DNA of 36,747 nucleotides. Source: Planctomycetota bacterium. Its GTDB lineage: Bacteria; Planctomycetota; PUPC01; JACPCR01. Positions 1 through 9,200 of this stretch are shown here, piece after piece. The notes beneath the pieces are model-generated. The model saw only the letters and a program-made list of their open reading frames with translations, was not told the DNA's origin and did not search any database. The DNA lies in NCBI GenBank assembly GCA_016179685.1, contig JACPCR010000107.1, positions 1-36,747 on the forward strand, given 5' to 3'. How positions within the stretch are numbered: the first letter of the stretch is position 1; the number at the start of each line of letters is the position of its first letter. A program made the translations under genes and the position numbers.

Positions 1-1449
1 GGAAGAAGGGATATCGAGTAGCACGGGGCCTCGAGTACGGAGTACACGCTTCATGCTCTCTAGGAAGTCAATGCCTTTCTGGCGCCACGTTTGAATGATA
101 GAGTTGGCGAAACAATAAGCCGCGGCTCCCCAGTCGGTCCTATTGCACCCAGAGAGCTTTCGTGCCTGTATCCCCAATTTCAACCGTTGTTCCGAAATGT
201 TATTCGTTGGGTGAACTTCGTTTTTGTAGAGAAATGTGAAAAGGTGGTCTCGGTGACGTATGAGCCGGTTGGCGAGGCGATGGTTCCCTGCGTTGGTGTA
301 GGTCCCGGCCAGAAGGCGGTCCAGTCGCGCCTCCAATCGCCCACATGCGATGGTGTAGCCGTGCGGGGTGTACTGGGCCTCCTCGGCCTTCAGGCGGATG
401 GCCGCGGTGAAGATGGCGCTCGCTTCTGTGGGGAATCCCAAGGCGGTGGCCGGGTTGTTTTGCGAAAGATTCTCGAAGGCCCTGAGGAAATGTTGCGCAC
501 ACTTGCCCTTGTTGACCTTGACCGGGTCATAGGCCCCGAAGCAGTCCGTTACAAGGGTTCCCTTGAAGGTCTGCCCGATGATGAACTGAACGACTTCATG
601 CCCGCGACAGGGGTCCACTAGGTAGAGAGTAACCCATTGATTCGTCGCGACCCAAAGCCAAGCTGGCCTGCCGTTTACCCTCCAACCCGTCTCGTCCATG
701 TAAACGACCGCAGAGACCTGGAGGAATTGGATAAGCCGCACGTAGGTGGGGAGGAGCTTCATTGCGTGGCGATTTCTCGCCAGGGAAAGCCCTCCACAAC
801 TGATGGAAAGACCGAACACCCGGGTGTACAGGTATCGGACTTTTCCAAAAGAAAGCCCGAGTCGGTTCTTCAGTTCCATCGCCAGAGCGTGCGCAGTCGG
901 GCCCAACTGAACCCCCGCGGCTCCCAGGGCATCCGACATCTGCTCCGGATGACGTCCTTGAACGCGGCGTCCACAGTGGGGACAGGTTCCGCTATGAACG
1001 TCAAACTGCGTGGTTGTCACCTTGAATTCGATATCTTGCACGTATTGCGGATGCACGGCCTCCTCCATCGGCCGGTTACGATCCTTCAGAGACCCTTCAC
1101 AGTGATCGCACCTCTCCGGCAAAGGCACATCCACCAGCCTATCAATCTTCTCGGGCGAAGGAATGGAACGGTTCGCGGGTGCGTGGCCTTCGTGCTGCCC
1201 AGGCTTCTTCGGATTCTTCTTCGGCTCGCCCTTCGAGAAAGGGCAGGCCTGCTTTTTCGATGCCCGTTCCATCTCTTCTATCCTACGCTCTAACACCTCT
1301 ATCTTTCGGAGAAGACGAGTGTTGAAACAGCGAATCTCTTCATTCTCTTTTTGAAGTGCATGGTAACCCCTTCGCAGCCGGCCGTTCTCTTCTTTCAAGA
1401 GAACGTTTTCGGCTACCACCTCATTGTATTTTTTCCCCCAATCGACCAT
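1..1449 (-). CDS. IS66-family transposase, C-terminus cut by window edge
   Basis: The frame stays open from an ATG at 1449 to the left edge, so at least 483 residues are present and the stop lies outside. In order it shows a coiled-coil leader (about 1-60), a basic lysine/proline linker, a zinc-finger part with CDHC and CPHCG pairs, and a DDE catalytic core. Visible catalytic motifs are MDETGW (first Asp), VTDCFGAYD (second Asp) and NNISEQRLK (Glu), followed by the family's C-terminal RKLSGCNR block. This is the organisation of IS66 transposases, which cut and paste DNA. The frame is intact, so the element may be active. Accessory IS66 genes (tnpA, tnpB) are not visible upstream; 1450-1698 is AT-rich, non-coding, and holds no terminal repeat I can identify with one end only. 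The family call is firm; the subgroup is not. Confidence 0.87.
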   Translation of the reverse strand, partial: MVDWGKKYNEVVAENVLLKEENGRLRRGYHALQKENEEIRCFNTRLLRKIEVLERRIEEMERASKKQACPFSKGEPKKNPKKPGQHEGHAPANRSIPSPEKIDRLVDVPLPERCDHCEGSLKDRNRPMEEAVHPQYVQDIEFKVTTTQFDVHSGTCPHCGRRVQGRHPEQMSDALGAAGVQLGPTAHALAMELKNRLGLSFGKVRYLYTRVFGLSISCGGLSLARNRHAMKLLPTYVRLIQFLQVSAVVYMDETGWRVNGRPAWLWVATNQWVTLYLVDPCRGHEVVQFIIGQTFKGTLVTDCFGAYDPVKVNKGKCAQHFLRAFENLSQNNPATALGFPTEASAIFTAAIRLKAEEAQYTPHGYTIACGRLEARLDRLLAGTYTNAGNHRLANRLIRHRDHLFTFLYKNEVHPTNNISEQRLKLGIQARKLSGCNRTDWGAAAYCFANSIIQTWRQKGIDFLESMKRVLRTRGPVLLDIPSS

Positions 1450-1698
1450 CGCTGGCGCCAGAAACAGAGACGAAAAAACCTACCTATTTTTTGAAAGCTC
1501 AACACCCTTTCAAAACACAGGGCGCCAGGTTGACGGTTATTAGGGAAACCGCCAATTACCAACTTCCGCATTTTTACCACAGTCTCCGTCCGATTTCAAG
1601 GCCCGAGGACACTACCCCGCTAAACAGTCACTTTTCTTCTAGATCTACTTCAGCCGCGGTTTCCATGAAATCTACCAAAACCAAAAGGACAATAAACA

Positions 1699-2694
1699 TC
1701 AGTCTGCTGCTCTAAGACGAAGCGCAAATTCATCAATAGCCTTCTCAATCTTCAAATGGATAGACAAATCCTCTTTGCCCACAATATACTGAAATTCTCC
1801 AATCCTGTTAAACACCTTGGTCCCTTTCGGGAAACCGAAACTGAGACTCTGTTCCGTGATTTCATCATTAACTTTGACATAGGAAGCCTTGTACTCGACT
1901 GTCCGCATCAACTCCCATTCTCCAGTAAAATCTCCAAATTCCAACAGTCTAGCTCTCACAGGGAACCATATTCCAGGCTCAACCTCTTTCAGTTCACACT
2001 CTTCATAAATAGCATCGAGGCGGCCATCTGCCTGGAACTGTTCAATTCGATCAGGCATCCACCCTCGGGTAGGTCGAAACCGATAAGAGACACCCGAGCC
2101 GTCTCCTGAGCGAAACTGAATCCATTGCATATCGCCTTCAGACGCGACCCTAATCACACCGTCCGGTTTTCGTGATTCTTCAAGCAAAACGTCAGAAAAA
2201 CTGAGGTGATAGCCTATGGGCTCAAACGCTATCTTTCGAACAGAAAAATATACAGATGCATCGTCAAAATATACAGATGGAACGTCACGATGAGCGAGGG
2301 CAATCCCACCAGCCTTCGATTCAGACTCGTAGCCATATTGGAAAGGGGGATTAATCCAATTGATCGCAGCCGTACTGACCTGCAAGTCATCTAATTGATA
2401 GGTGCGTGAGTAATATTCCCTCTTTCCAACTGCTTTCCAATCAATATATTCAGTCATCTTCTTCCATTCTGCCGGGTGCTCCGTTTTTTCAACATGGGCT
2501 TTCAGAAAATTTTCCTCCCCCCTTTCAACAACTACATATTCAATATGGATATCATGTATCCTCTCTTCGATTTTCCTGAATTCCTTGCTGAGATTCTCCA
2601 ATGTCATTACATCGGGAGTTAACCAAACTAATGGAGTGAAAAGCACAGTGAATCGACACATGCCATCACAAGCCCGTGGTCTGCTTAGGAACAT
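1699..2694 (-). CDS. Unknown exported protein, LolA-like
   Basis: 331 residues, not recognised with certainty. The N-terminus has a hydrophobic stretch (about residues 13-25) that may be a signal peptide if translation begins at the ATG at 2694 or at Met12. The body is beta-rich. The phrases DRIEQFQADGRLDAIYEEC, PGIWFPVRA and, near the C-terminus, FPKGTKVFNR followed by FQYIVG resemble the LolA/outer-membrane lipoprotein-sorting-like proteins common in Planctomycetes-type genomes; these are usually periplasmic and of unknown role. It is the last gene of a minus-strand cluster that begins at 4492 and lies 11 bases after the previous reading frame. Codon use is more AT-rich than in genes after 4900. 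Export is likely; the LolA-like assignment is tentative. Confidence 0.6.
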   Translation of the reverse strand: MFLSRPRACDGMCRFTVLFTPLVWLTPDVMTLENLSKEFRKIEERIHDIHIEYVVVERGEENFLKAHVEKTEHPAEWKKMTEYIDWKAVGKREYYSRTYQLDDLQVSTAAINWINPPFQYGYESESKAGGIALAHRDVPSVYFDDASVYFSVRKIAFEPIGYHLSFSDVLLEESRKPDGVIRVASEGDMQWIQFRSGDGSGVSYRFRPTRGWMPDRIEQFQADGRLDAIYEECELKEVEPGIWFPVRARLLEFGDFTGEWELMRTVEYKASYVKVNDEITEQSLSFGFPKGTKVFNRIGEFQYIVGKEDLSIHLKIEKAIDEFALRLRAAD

Positions 2695-2705
2695 CTCTAA
2701 TTCCC

Positions 2706-2996
2706 CTAATTCGCTTGAGGAGGAAATCGGAGATTGTTAGGATCACCTATGAAAAACCATAACGGCGAGTTGGCGCCTCCATCGAAGGGACAACGGTCCC
2801 CGCCTAGCTCCCTGAAAAAGCAATGCTGTTCGATTCTCATGGACTTTCCTTGACAAAAAGGACTATTAGGGAAGAATATCCTGGGTATTCCACAACCCGG
2901 TACTCTTCCCGCCTTCCCATAGCAAACTGACTTAGGGTCATCTATGTGAATGCACACATCGATATCGTCGTATCTTCCCGGGTTACAGATCTGCGA
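2706..2996 (-). pseudogene. In-frame continuation of broken Cys-rich exported protein
   Basis: After the TAA at 2997-2999 the same reading frame stays open for 96 more codons to a stop at 2706. It continues the cysteine-rich character of the upstream part (motifs SQICNPG, VCYGKAG, PGCGIP, FCQGKS, QHCFF, DRCPFDGG). The simplest reading is one gene of about 161 residues split by a single nonsense codon. The alternative is a second gene starting at a GTG at 2957, but no convincing ribosome binding site precedes it. The function is unknown; a cysteine pattern behind a signal peptide would suit a disulfide-bonded secreted protein. Confidence 0.5.
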
Positions 2997-3191
2997 TTAA
3001 TTTTTCCCTACTTGATTACACCCGATAGGACACGGAGTAGCATGTATGCATTTGTTGTCGATATCACCAACCCGATCTTCCTTTGAGCATTGGGCCTCCG
3101 CGTAACAGAATTTCAGAGAGAAGAGCAAAAGCATAACGGAATACGAGAAGGAGCAATTCAGGAGTCGGGGCAAACGATTATGAGGCATCAT
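2997..3191 (-). CDS. Small secreted cysteine-rich protein (probably truncated)
   Basis: 64 residues. Residues 11-30 form a clear hydrophobic signal sequence (SVMLLLFSLKF core), followed by a likely cleavage after CYAEA. The mature part holds four cysteines in about 30 residues. The start codon overlaps the stop of the upstream gene as ATGA at 3188-3191, which implies translational coupling and supports this small gene being real. The stop TAA is followed in frame by another 96 cysteine-rich codons, so this is probably the front half of a gene broken by a nonsense mutation. No family recognised. Confidence 0.55.
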   Translation of the reverse strand: MMPHNRLPRLLNCSFSYSVMLLLFSLKFCYAEAQCSKEDRVGDIDNKCIHATPCPIGCNQVGKN

Positions 3192-4132
3192 GGATTTTCC
3201 TCTTTCTTAGCGTCACCAAGAAGATCTGTAGGCAAGTTCTTCTTCAGGCTTTCGGATAACCTTTCCCAGCGGCTAAAGGCATTTAGATCCGTTTCTGTTT
3301 CAATGCTCCTGGCAATATAGGATAAGCCTTCCTTGTAGTTTTCACGGCTAAGATAAATGTAAGCCAGCAGGGGGGTACCAAGCTGAGAGAAACTGTCTGA
3401 CGGGTGCTTTTCGCTTAGCTTTTTCAGTATCGCCAATGCGTCAGCTTCTTTCCCCTCTCGCCAGAGGCAGAGGCCGTTGATGAGCTGCGAAAAACCGCTC
3501 AATGGTGGAAATGTCGAACCAAGCAAGGTGGCTCCGCGGCTGGCGTCGGAATAACGGTCAGCCTTGAAGTATGCCCAGGTTTGTCGAAGGCCGAAAGATG
3601 GCTTTTCCAGAAAATTAAGAATTTCTCTATGAAGCAATATTGTTCCTTGCAAAAAATTCTCATAGCCCTCCGGTTCAGGCGTTCGCCCTTGAAGCCGGCC
3701 GGCTATGTCAAGACACTCATAGTTCAACTTCAGTTTGATTTCGAGGTTTGTCTCGACTAGTGAAGCCCCCAGGACGTCCCCTGAAGTGGTCTTTAATAGC
3801 CCAACCCCTTGCTTGCGGAGATTGTCCACGTCACCTGCTCCCGGGTTAGCTAATTGGAGCGTCATAAACTCGTTCAGTTGCATAAGATTTCGCTCTGCTT
3901 TGTCCACGATCGTCTCAGCAGCCTTTGAGGCCCCTTCCTCGCTGTCCGTTAGCAGTTCGCCCAAACAAGGAAGGTTCGTCACGCAGAGACTTACACACAG
4001 GGCAGAGCTCGTCAAAAGGATGCCCGTGGGCCAGCATTTCCACTGGCCGCTGACGACCGCTATTTTACGCTCAAACCTTTCTGAGTAACTCACGGCTTCT
4101 GCCTTACAGCATCTCTTGGTGGTATAAGTCAA
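3188..4132 (-). CDS. Unknown membrane-anchored or exported protein with TPR-like C-terminus
   Basis: 314 residues. A hydrophobic segment at about residues 35-57 (TGILLTSSALCVSLCV) would act as signal sequence or membrane anchor; a start further downstream, closer to that segment, is possible. Residues 60-130 are helical. The C-terminal half has the alternating helical pattern of TPR/SEL1-like repeats (GKEADALAILKKLSEKHP, then LGTPLLAYIYLSRENYKEGLSYI). No family recognised. It lies between two small exported proteins, 42 bases after the upstream gene and overlapping the downstream gene by four bases, so the cluster is one transcription unit. Cysteine-rich and AT-richer than the later genes. 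Confidence 0.6.
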   Translation of the reverse strand: MTYTTKRCCKAEAVSYSERFERKIAVVSGQWKCWPTGILLTSSALCVSLCVTNLPCLGELLTDSEEGASKAAETIVDKAERNLMQLNEFMTLQLANPGAGDVDNLRKQGVGLLKTTSGDVLGASLVETNLEIKLKLNYECLDIAGRLQGRTPEPEGYENFLQGTILLHREILNFLEKPSFGLRQTWAYFKADRYSDASRGATLLGSTFPPLSGFSQLINGLCLWREGKEADALAILKKLSEKHPSDSFSQLGTPLLAYIYLSRENYKEGLSYIARSIETETDLNAFSRWERLSESLKKNLPTDLLGDAKKEENP

Positions 4133-4174
4133 TTCTCCATTGCTTTTTCTGATTTCGTGCGGTCTGGAGCGCGC

Positions 4175-4492
4175 TCACCTTGAGCCTTGAGCTTGAGAAT
4201 TCGTGTCGCGTGGAATATCATCCGATTTTTTGTTCTGTGGAGGATCCAGTTTTCTTTCTCCTGATTTTCCGCCAGGCTTGACCTGGCTCGTGGACCGCGA
4301 CTTTGAATTCTGAAACCTCTCGTAGACTTTTCTGGCCTCCAAGAGCCCTTGAGCATCCCGATTGTCACCTTGCACAAATATCGGGTCGAAGCACCCGTGA
4401 CCGGGCTCGTGGAGGGCATGAACGGGCGATGGTGATAGCCAGCTTCCCAGGAGAAACGCAGAGACAAGCGGCATGGCCATTGACATTCTCAT
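4175..4492 (-). CDS. Small exported protein, unknown
   Basis: 105 residues, first gene of the AT-rich minus-strand cluster. The start at 4492 is preceded by AAGGAG eight bases upstream. Residues 1-26 form a signal peptide ending in SPVHA. The mature part is hydrophilic, with HGCFDPIF, a short helix (QGLLEARKVYERFQ) and a lysine/serine-rich tail that is probably disordered. A second reading frame over the same bases (4129-4467) lacks a signal sequence and ribosome binding site and is likely spurious. Function unknown. Confidence 0.6.
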   Translation of the reverse strand: MRMSMAMPLVSAFLLGSWLSPSPVHALHEPGHGCFDPIFVQGDNRDAQGLLEARKVYERFQNSKSRSTSQVKPGGKSGERKLDPPQNKKSDDIPRDTNSQAQGSR

Positions 4493-4912
4493 GATGCGAT
4501 CTCCTTAACCCATGGGAAGCCGTAACTCTGGATTATTGACGAGGCGTCATTCTTTTCGCATCCAGAGTTCTCCATGGACGGTTTTCCCGAATGCGATACA
4601 GGCAAGTAGTAGCACATTCAAAAAAAAAATGCAAGTGAAATGCCAACTCAAATCGTGATGCTCGGCGGGGGCTCCTGCCGGCTTGTCCCCTCCTCCGCAG
4701 GCCACCCCAGCAAGGGACCCGCCGGGTCTTACCCATGTGAATTCCCCATGGCTTTCAATGGCGGTCATCGGAGTCCTGAAGTCGTGACGGAGGGGACAAT
4801 GAATACTCTCCATTCGGGGCACTCCAAACCTATAACCCGGAGAAAGGGACAGGAAGGGGTTTCTATCACGCCCACCAGTGGGGAAGTGCCAGTGCAATTC
4901 CGCACTGGCATG
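4493..4912. other. Intergenic region without a convincing gene
   Basis: 420 bases between the exported-protein cluster and thiO. Open frames here (4547-4897 minus, for example) have no family resemblance and no ribosome binding site. A run of ten A at 4620-4629 lies upstream of the 4492 gene; on the minus strand TTGAAT, 17 bases, then TATCGC just after it is a weak promoter candidate. A palindrome of the common family sits at the thiO end. Confidence 0.4.
4886..4911. repeat. Palindrome with GTGC/GCAC core, at thiO 3' end
   Basis: Arms GTGCCAGTGC and GCACTGGCAT (one G.T pair) around a six-base loop AATTCC, two bases beyond the thiO stop codon. Shorter arms than most copies, but it shares the core pattern and the position immediately after a stop codon with the other palindromes listed in this window. 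Confidence 0.55.
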
Positions 4913-6016
4913 CTAGCGATCCACCCGGAACGGATCGAGGGGCATCGACGTCTTCCCATCGAGGATCAATTCCCGAACCAGCCTTCCCGTGATGGGGGCG
5001 AGCAGGATGCCGTTGCGGTAGTGTCCGGTGGCGATGACGAGGCCCGGCAGTCCGGGCGCCGGGCCGAGGAAGGGTCCTCCCGGCCGGGCCGCATAGGGCC
5101 TGAGACCCGCCCAGGCCCCGACCATGGGCAGGCCGCGGAGTCCGGGAAAGATTCGCAGGGCCGATCCGAGCAGGTCGTGCATCCCCTGGAGCGTCACGCG
5201 TTTGTCAAAGCCCGCCTGCTCGACCGTCGCGCCCACCAGGACGAGGCCGTCGGCACGGGGAACACAGTAAACGTCCGCTCCATGGACGATGTGACGGAGG
5301 AGGCCAGATGGGCCTTCGAACTGCACGATCTGGCCCTTCACCGGCTCGACTTTGAGGTTAAGCCCCGCGGTATCCGCCAGCGCCCGGGACCAGGCCCCCG
5401 CTGCGAGGACCACCGTAGTGGCATGGACCGTCTCGGTAGCCGTCTCGAGTCCGAAGATGCCCGAGTCGCCGCGCAGCAGCCGAATGACGCGGTGGTGGAG
5501 GAGCAGCCGCGTCCCTTTCCGGACGGCCGACTCCGCGAGCGCCCGAAGAAACCGCGGGTTGCGCACCTGGTGATCGTTTTCCTGGAAAAGCGCCCCGCGG
5601 AGGTCCTCGGCGAGGCCCGGCTCGATCGCCCGGGCCTCGCCGGCCGAGAGCCGCTGCACGGGCAGCCCGTCCGACCTCAAACGCGTCTCCATCCGAAGGG
5701 CCTCAGCCTCCTCCTCTTCCGTGAAATAGGGCTCGAGCGAGCCGGTACGATGGTAACCGATGTCGATCGAGGTCTGGGCTTGCAGCTCCTCTGCGAAGGG
5801 TCCGAAGGCCTCGTGGCCGAGCCGGCGCAGGCGCGCGTAGGGGCCGCGGCCCGGCGGCGGATGCGTGATCACTCCGGCGGATGCCCAGGACGCCTCCCGG
5901 CCAGCCTCCTGCGCGTCGACGAGCAGGCAGTTGGCGCCCGCGCGGGAGAGTTCATAGGCCGTGCAACAGCCGACAATCCCGGCCCCTACGATGGCCACGT
6001 CCGCCGTCAGGCTCAT
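4913..6016 (-). CDS. thiO: Glycine oxidase ThiO (FAD-dependent)
   Basis: 367 residues, the usual length for ThiO. It oxidises glycine to iminoglyoxylate for thiamine thiazole synthesis, using FAD, in the cytoplasm. The N-terminal dinucleotide motif VGAGIVGCCTAYEL (about residues 10-23) binds FAD; DLRGALF and QVRNPRFLRAL are typical of the DAO/ThiO family, and the C-terminal GHYRNGILLAPITGRLV block is the ThiO hallmark. No other thiamine genes are visible here, so the related D-amino-acid or sarcosine oxidases are not fully excluded. It stands alone on the minus strand with a palindrome just after its stop. Confidence 0.82.
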   Translation of the reverse strand: MSLTADVAIVGAGIVGCCTAYELSRAGANCLLVDAQEAGREASWASAGVITHPPPGRGPYARLRRLGHEAFGPFAEELQAQTSIDIGYHRTGSLEPYFTEEEEAEALRMETRLRSDGLPVQRLSAGEARAIEPGLAEDLRGALFQENDHQVRNPRFLRALAESAVRKGTRLLLHHRVIRLLRGDSGIFGLETATETVHATTVVLAAGAWSRALADTAGLNLKVEPVKGQIVQFEGPSGLLRHIVHGADVYCVPRADGLVLVGATVEQAGFDKRVTLQGMHDLLGSALRIFPGLRGLPMVGAWAGLRPYAARPGGPFLGPAPGLPGLVIATGHYRNGILLAPITGRLVRELILDGKTSMPLDPFRVDR

Positions 6017-6104
6017 ACGATACCGCCTTCACAAGCCCCAAATCACAATCGAAGAACAGGGGGGACTATAGACCATCCCCACGGGAGGGATCCCGCTGGG
6101 ATAT

Positions 6105-6148
6105 AGGCGTGGCGCCGGTCGGACACCGGCTAAAGCCGTCATTCCAAC
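6105..6148. repeat. GGCTAAAGCC interspersed repeat, copy A
   Basis: Shares AGGCGTGGCGC, then CGGCTAAAGCCGTCA, then TCCAAC with a second copy at 20207-20250. The centre GGCTAAAGCC is a short palindrome. Lies between thiO and the cyclase gene, away from coding sequence. Confidence 0.65.
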
Positions 6149-6180
6149 GACTTACACCAGAATGTAGCGCTGTCGTGTGA

Positions 6181-6254
6181 GTAGACGAGTTGGCAAGTGC
6201 GGGTGCACTTGCAACTCGTCTACCAACTTGGTTGCGGGAAGGGATTCCCGCAAC
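6181..6254. repeat. Long palindrome plus second hairpin after the cyclase gene
   Basis: 6181-6223 is a palindrome: arms GTAGACGAGTTG and CAACTCGTCTAC with core CAAGTGC-GGGT-GCACTTG, one unpaired base. Next to it 6231-6254 is a perfect 10-base hairpin, GTTGCGGGAA / TTCCCGCAAC with loop GGGA, ending six bases from the cyclase stop codon. Neither is followed by a T-run on the minus strand, so standard intrinsic termination is not evident. Confidence 0.8.
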
Positions 6255-6259
6255 AAAAA

Positions 6260-9200
6260 TTACTTGGACGTCTGAATCCATTCGCCGGCCCAGCCCCCGG
6301 ACGGCGGCTTCTGCAAATACTCCTGGGAGATTTCCCGATAGGTCTTCGAGGGGCCGTCTTCCGGGTCGACCATCAGGCACTCATCAAACTTTGCGATGGC
6401 CGCCTCGAAGTTTTTCTCCGCATGCAGCCGCCACCCTTCCTCGAACAGCTCGACCAGCCAGCGCTTCTTCTCCGGCAGTTTCCCCTTCTTCGCCAGCAGC
6501 TCGTAGCACTTCACCGGCTCGGTCTTCCCCTTGACGATCATGGAAGCGAGGAAACGAACTTCAATCTTTTCCTGGGCGAGCTTGTAGGTCGGTTCGCCGA
6601 TCATAATGTGCGTCCCAAAGGGCTTGTTCGCCGGCTCGAACCGCGCCGCCTGGTTCACCGCGTCACCCATGACGGTGTACTGGAACTTCTTCTGCGAGCC
6701 CATGTTTCCCGCCGATACGAGGCCCGAGTTGATCCCCATGCGGACGTCGATATCGACGTTGTATTGCTCCTTGATCTGCCTCCGGATGTCCTGGAGCTTC
6801 TCCTGCTGGTCCAGGGCGGACCAGCAGGCCTTCCAGGCGTGCGAATTGGGTTCTTTCGGGTCGTCGAAGGGCACGCCGAAATCCGCCATGATCGCGTCAC
6901 CTTCATACTTGTCGATGTACCCGTTGTAACTCAGGATGATGTCGCTCATGGGCGTCAGATACTCGTTGAGAACCTTCGCGAGGCCCTCGGCCGACAGCTT
7001 CTCCGAGATCGTCGTGAAGCCCGCAACGTCCGAAAAGAACATCGTCGCCATTCTCTTCTCGCCCGTCAGCCGGAAACGGTCCGGGTGCTCCTGCATGTAC
7101 TGAAGCACCTCGGGGCTGACCATGGTGGAGAACATGGCCCGGACCAGCTTTTTCTGCCGCTCCTCGGTCATGTAGCGGTAAAGCAGCACGCCGGTGAAGG
7201 GCACGGTGATGGCGAAGAAGGAATAGGTCACGTTCAGCGAAAGTCCCCAGCGCACGAAGGCGACCTGGACGCCGATGGCGTAGAGGGCGAACATGCCGGC
7301 GAAGCCGACCGTGCCCCAGAACCGCGGGAGCACGGCCTTGGCCATGGCCACGAACATCGCCAGAAAACAGATGATGGCGACGTTGAGCGCCCGGCTCAGG
7401 CGGATATCCGGCTTGAGGAAGTTCCGCGTCAGGATGGTATTGATGACGTTGGCGTGGGCGCCGACCATGGGGTAGTTGCCCGAGAAGGGCATCGGTGCGA
7501 TATCGTGCGTGCCCGTGCCGGTGAGCCCGATGAGGACCAATTTGCCCTTGAGCTCTTCGAGATGTTTCTTGGCGCCCTCCGGATTGACGATCTCGGCGAA
7601 GGAGAAGTGCTTGAACAGGCTGGTGTCTTCGAACGTGCCGGCCCAGTTGATCAGCATCTGGCCGTGCTCATCGATGGGAATGCGGATGTCCGCGACGCGT
7701 CCATCCGGGTACTTTGCGCCGGGCAGATCGATGAAGTGACCGGGGCAGATACGGACGTCCTTGAGCGCCACGCCGAGGTGCCGGCACGCCATGCCGAATC
7801 CCATGGCAAAAAAGGCACGCGGCTCACCCTCGGAGCTATCGGACCGGATCAGCAGGGCATAGTTCCGCAGCGACCCGTCGACGTCCTTCTCCACCGTGAT
7901 ATAGACCGGCTCGGCCGTCGCCAGGCCCAGCCGCACGATCGGCTTCGTCGGGTCGGAGGGCCGATCCCGCGCCACCCGCAGCGTCCTCATCAGCCTCTGG
8001 GCATGTTCCTCGTCTCGCGGCGGCTGGCCGTCCGGATCCACCAGGATCGCCCTGAGATCGACCGATTTCTCCTCGGCGATAGAATGCCGAACATAATAGT
8101 CCAATGATTTGAACTTCTCGTCTTCAACATTCGACTTCCATTGGTCCAGCGCCTGCTGCAACACGTTCCGGCCCTTGTTGTAGATAAAGCCGCCCACTGC
8201 CTCGGCGAAGATGGCCTCATGCGTCTTGTCGAATGGAGTCTCGCGGATTTCCTGCTTCTGAAGACGCTCCCGGTTCTCCTTGTACAGGCGCGCGGGGGAA
8301 CCCAGAAATTCATACGTCGCCACCTCCACGGGCTCCAGCGGCGGGTCCACCGGCAGATTCCTCGCCTTCATCGTTCCCCGATTGAAAATATGCCAATACT
8401 GAAGATCGGCCTCGCGCAAATCCCGGCGCGAGACGATCATGTTCGCATTTTCCAACGCTGTCTGAACCACTTCCCGCTCCACCTCCTTTACCCGGGAAAT
8501 GATGCTCAACTCCTTTTCTTGAAGCATGGCCAGCCGGGCCTTCGTCCAGCTCGATCCGTTGCCATCACCCGCCAGGTCCTGCCGGATTCTCGCCATCGCT
8601 CGGAAGGGTGAACTGTCGAAAAGGTTGTACAGCTCGTCCGTCTTCTGCCGTCGGAACAGGCTGTCGATCTCGTTCGCGATCCACTGCAGCTCCCGGTTCG
8701 CCTCCTCCATCGCGTCCTGGTTCGAGTAATGCTCCAGGAACACCATGGGAAACAGGACCTGCCCCTGCGCGGTCGCCGCCGCGGCGAGGTCCTCGTCGGG
8801 GCTCTTCAGCGTCGCCTCCATCTCTCCGATGAGCTGCTGCAGGTTCCCAATCGTGCTGTCTTGAAGCACCGCCTTTTCCGCCAGCCCGGCCTCAAGAGCC
8901 GCCGAAATCTGCCTCACCTGCTCGAGAACCTTCTGGCTCTTCCTCCCGTTGGATGAGGATTCCAGTTCCGCGGCGATCTCGACGCACAGGACCTTCAGTT
9001 TCTCGACCTGAGCCGGGTCCATCGTCGGCTCGGCCGCCACGCCCTCTTCCAAGACCTTCGGGAGGCTCTGCGCCTTCTGCATGGCCTCCTGAACGCGGGC
9101 GTCGTGGATGACTCCATTCTCGAAAAAAAGAACATCGAACCCGATCACCCCTGCACCCACCTGGCTCAGGTTGCGGATCACGTTGGTGTAGTATTCGCGG

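Noticed and set aside
4547..4897. 116-codon minus-strand frame
   Set aside because: No motif, no signal sequence at the start, no ribosome binding site.
4640..6106. 488-codon plus-strand frame
   Set aside because: Exactly antisense to thiO, with composition typical of a shadow frame.
6197..8107. 636-codon plus-strand frame
   Set aside because: Antisense to the cyclase gene, without family motifs.
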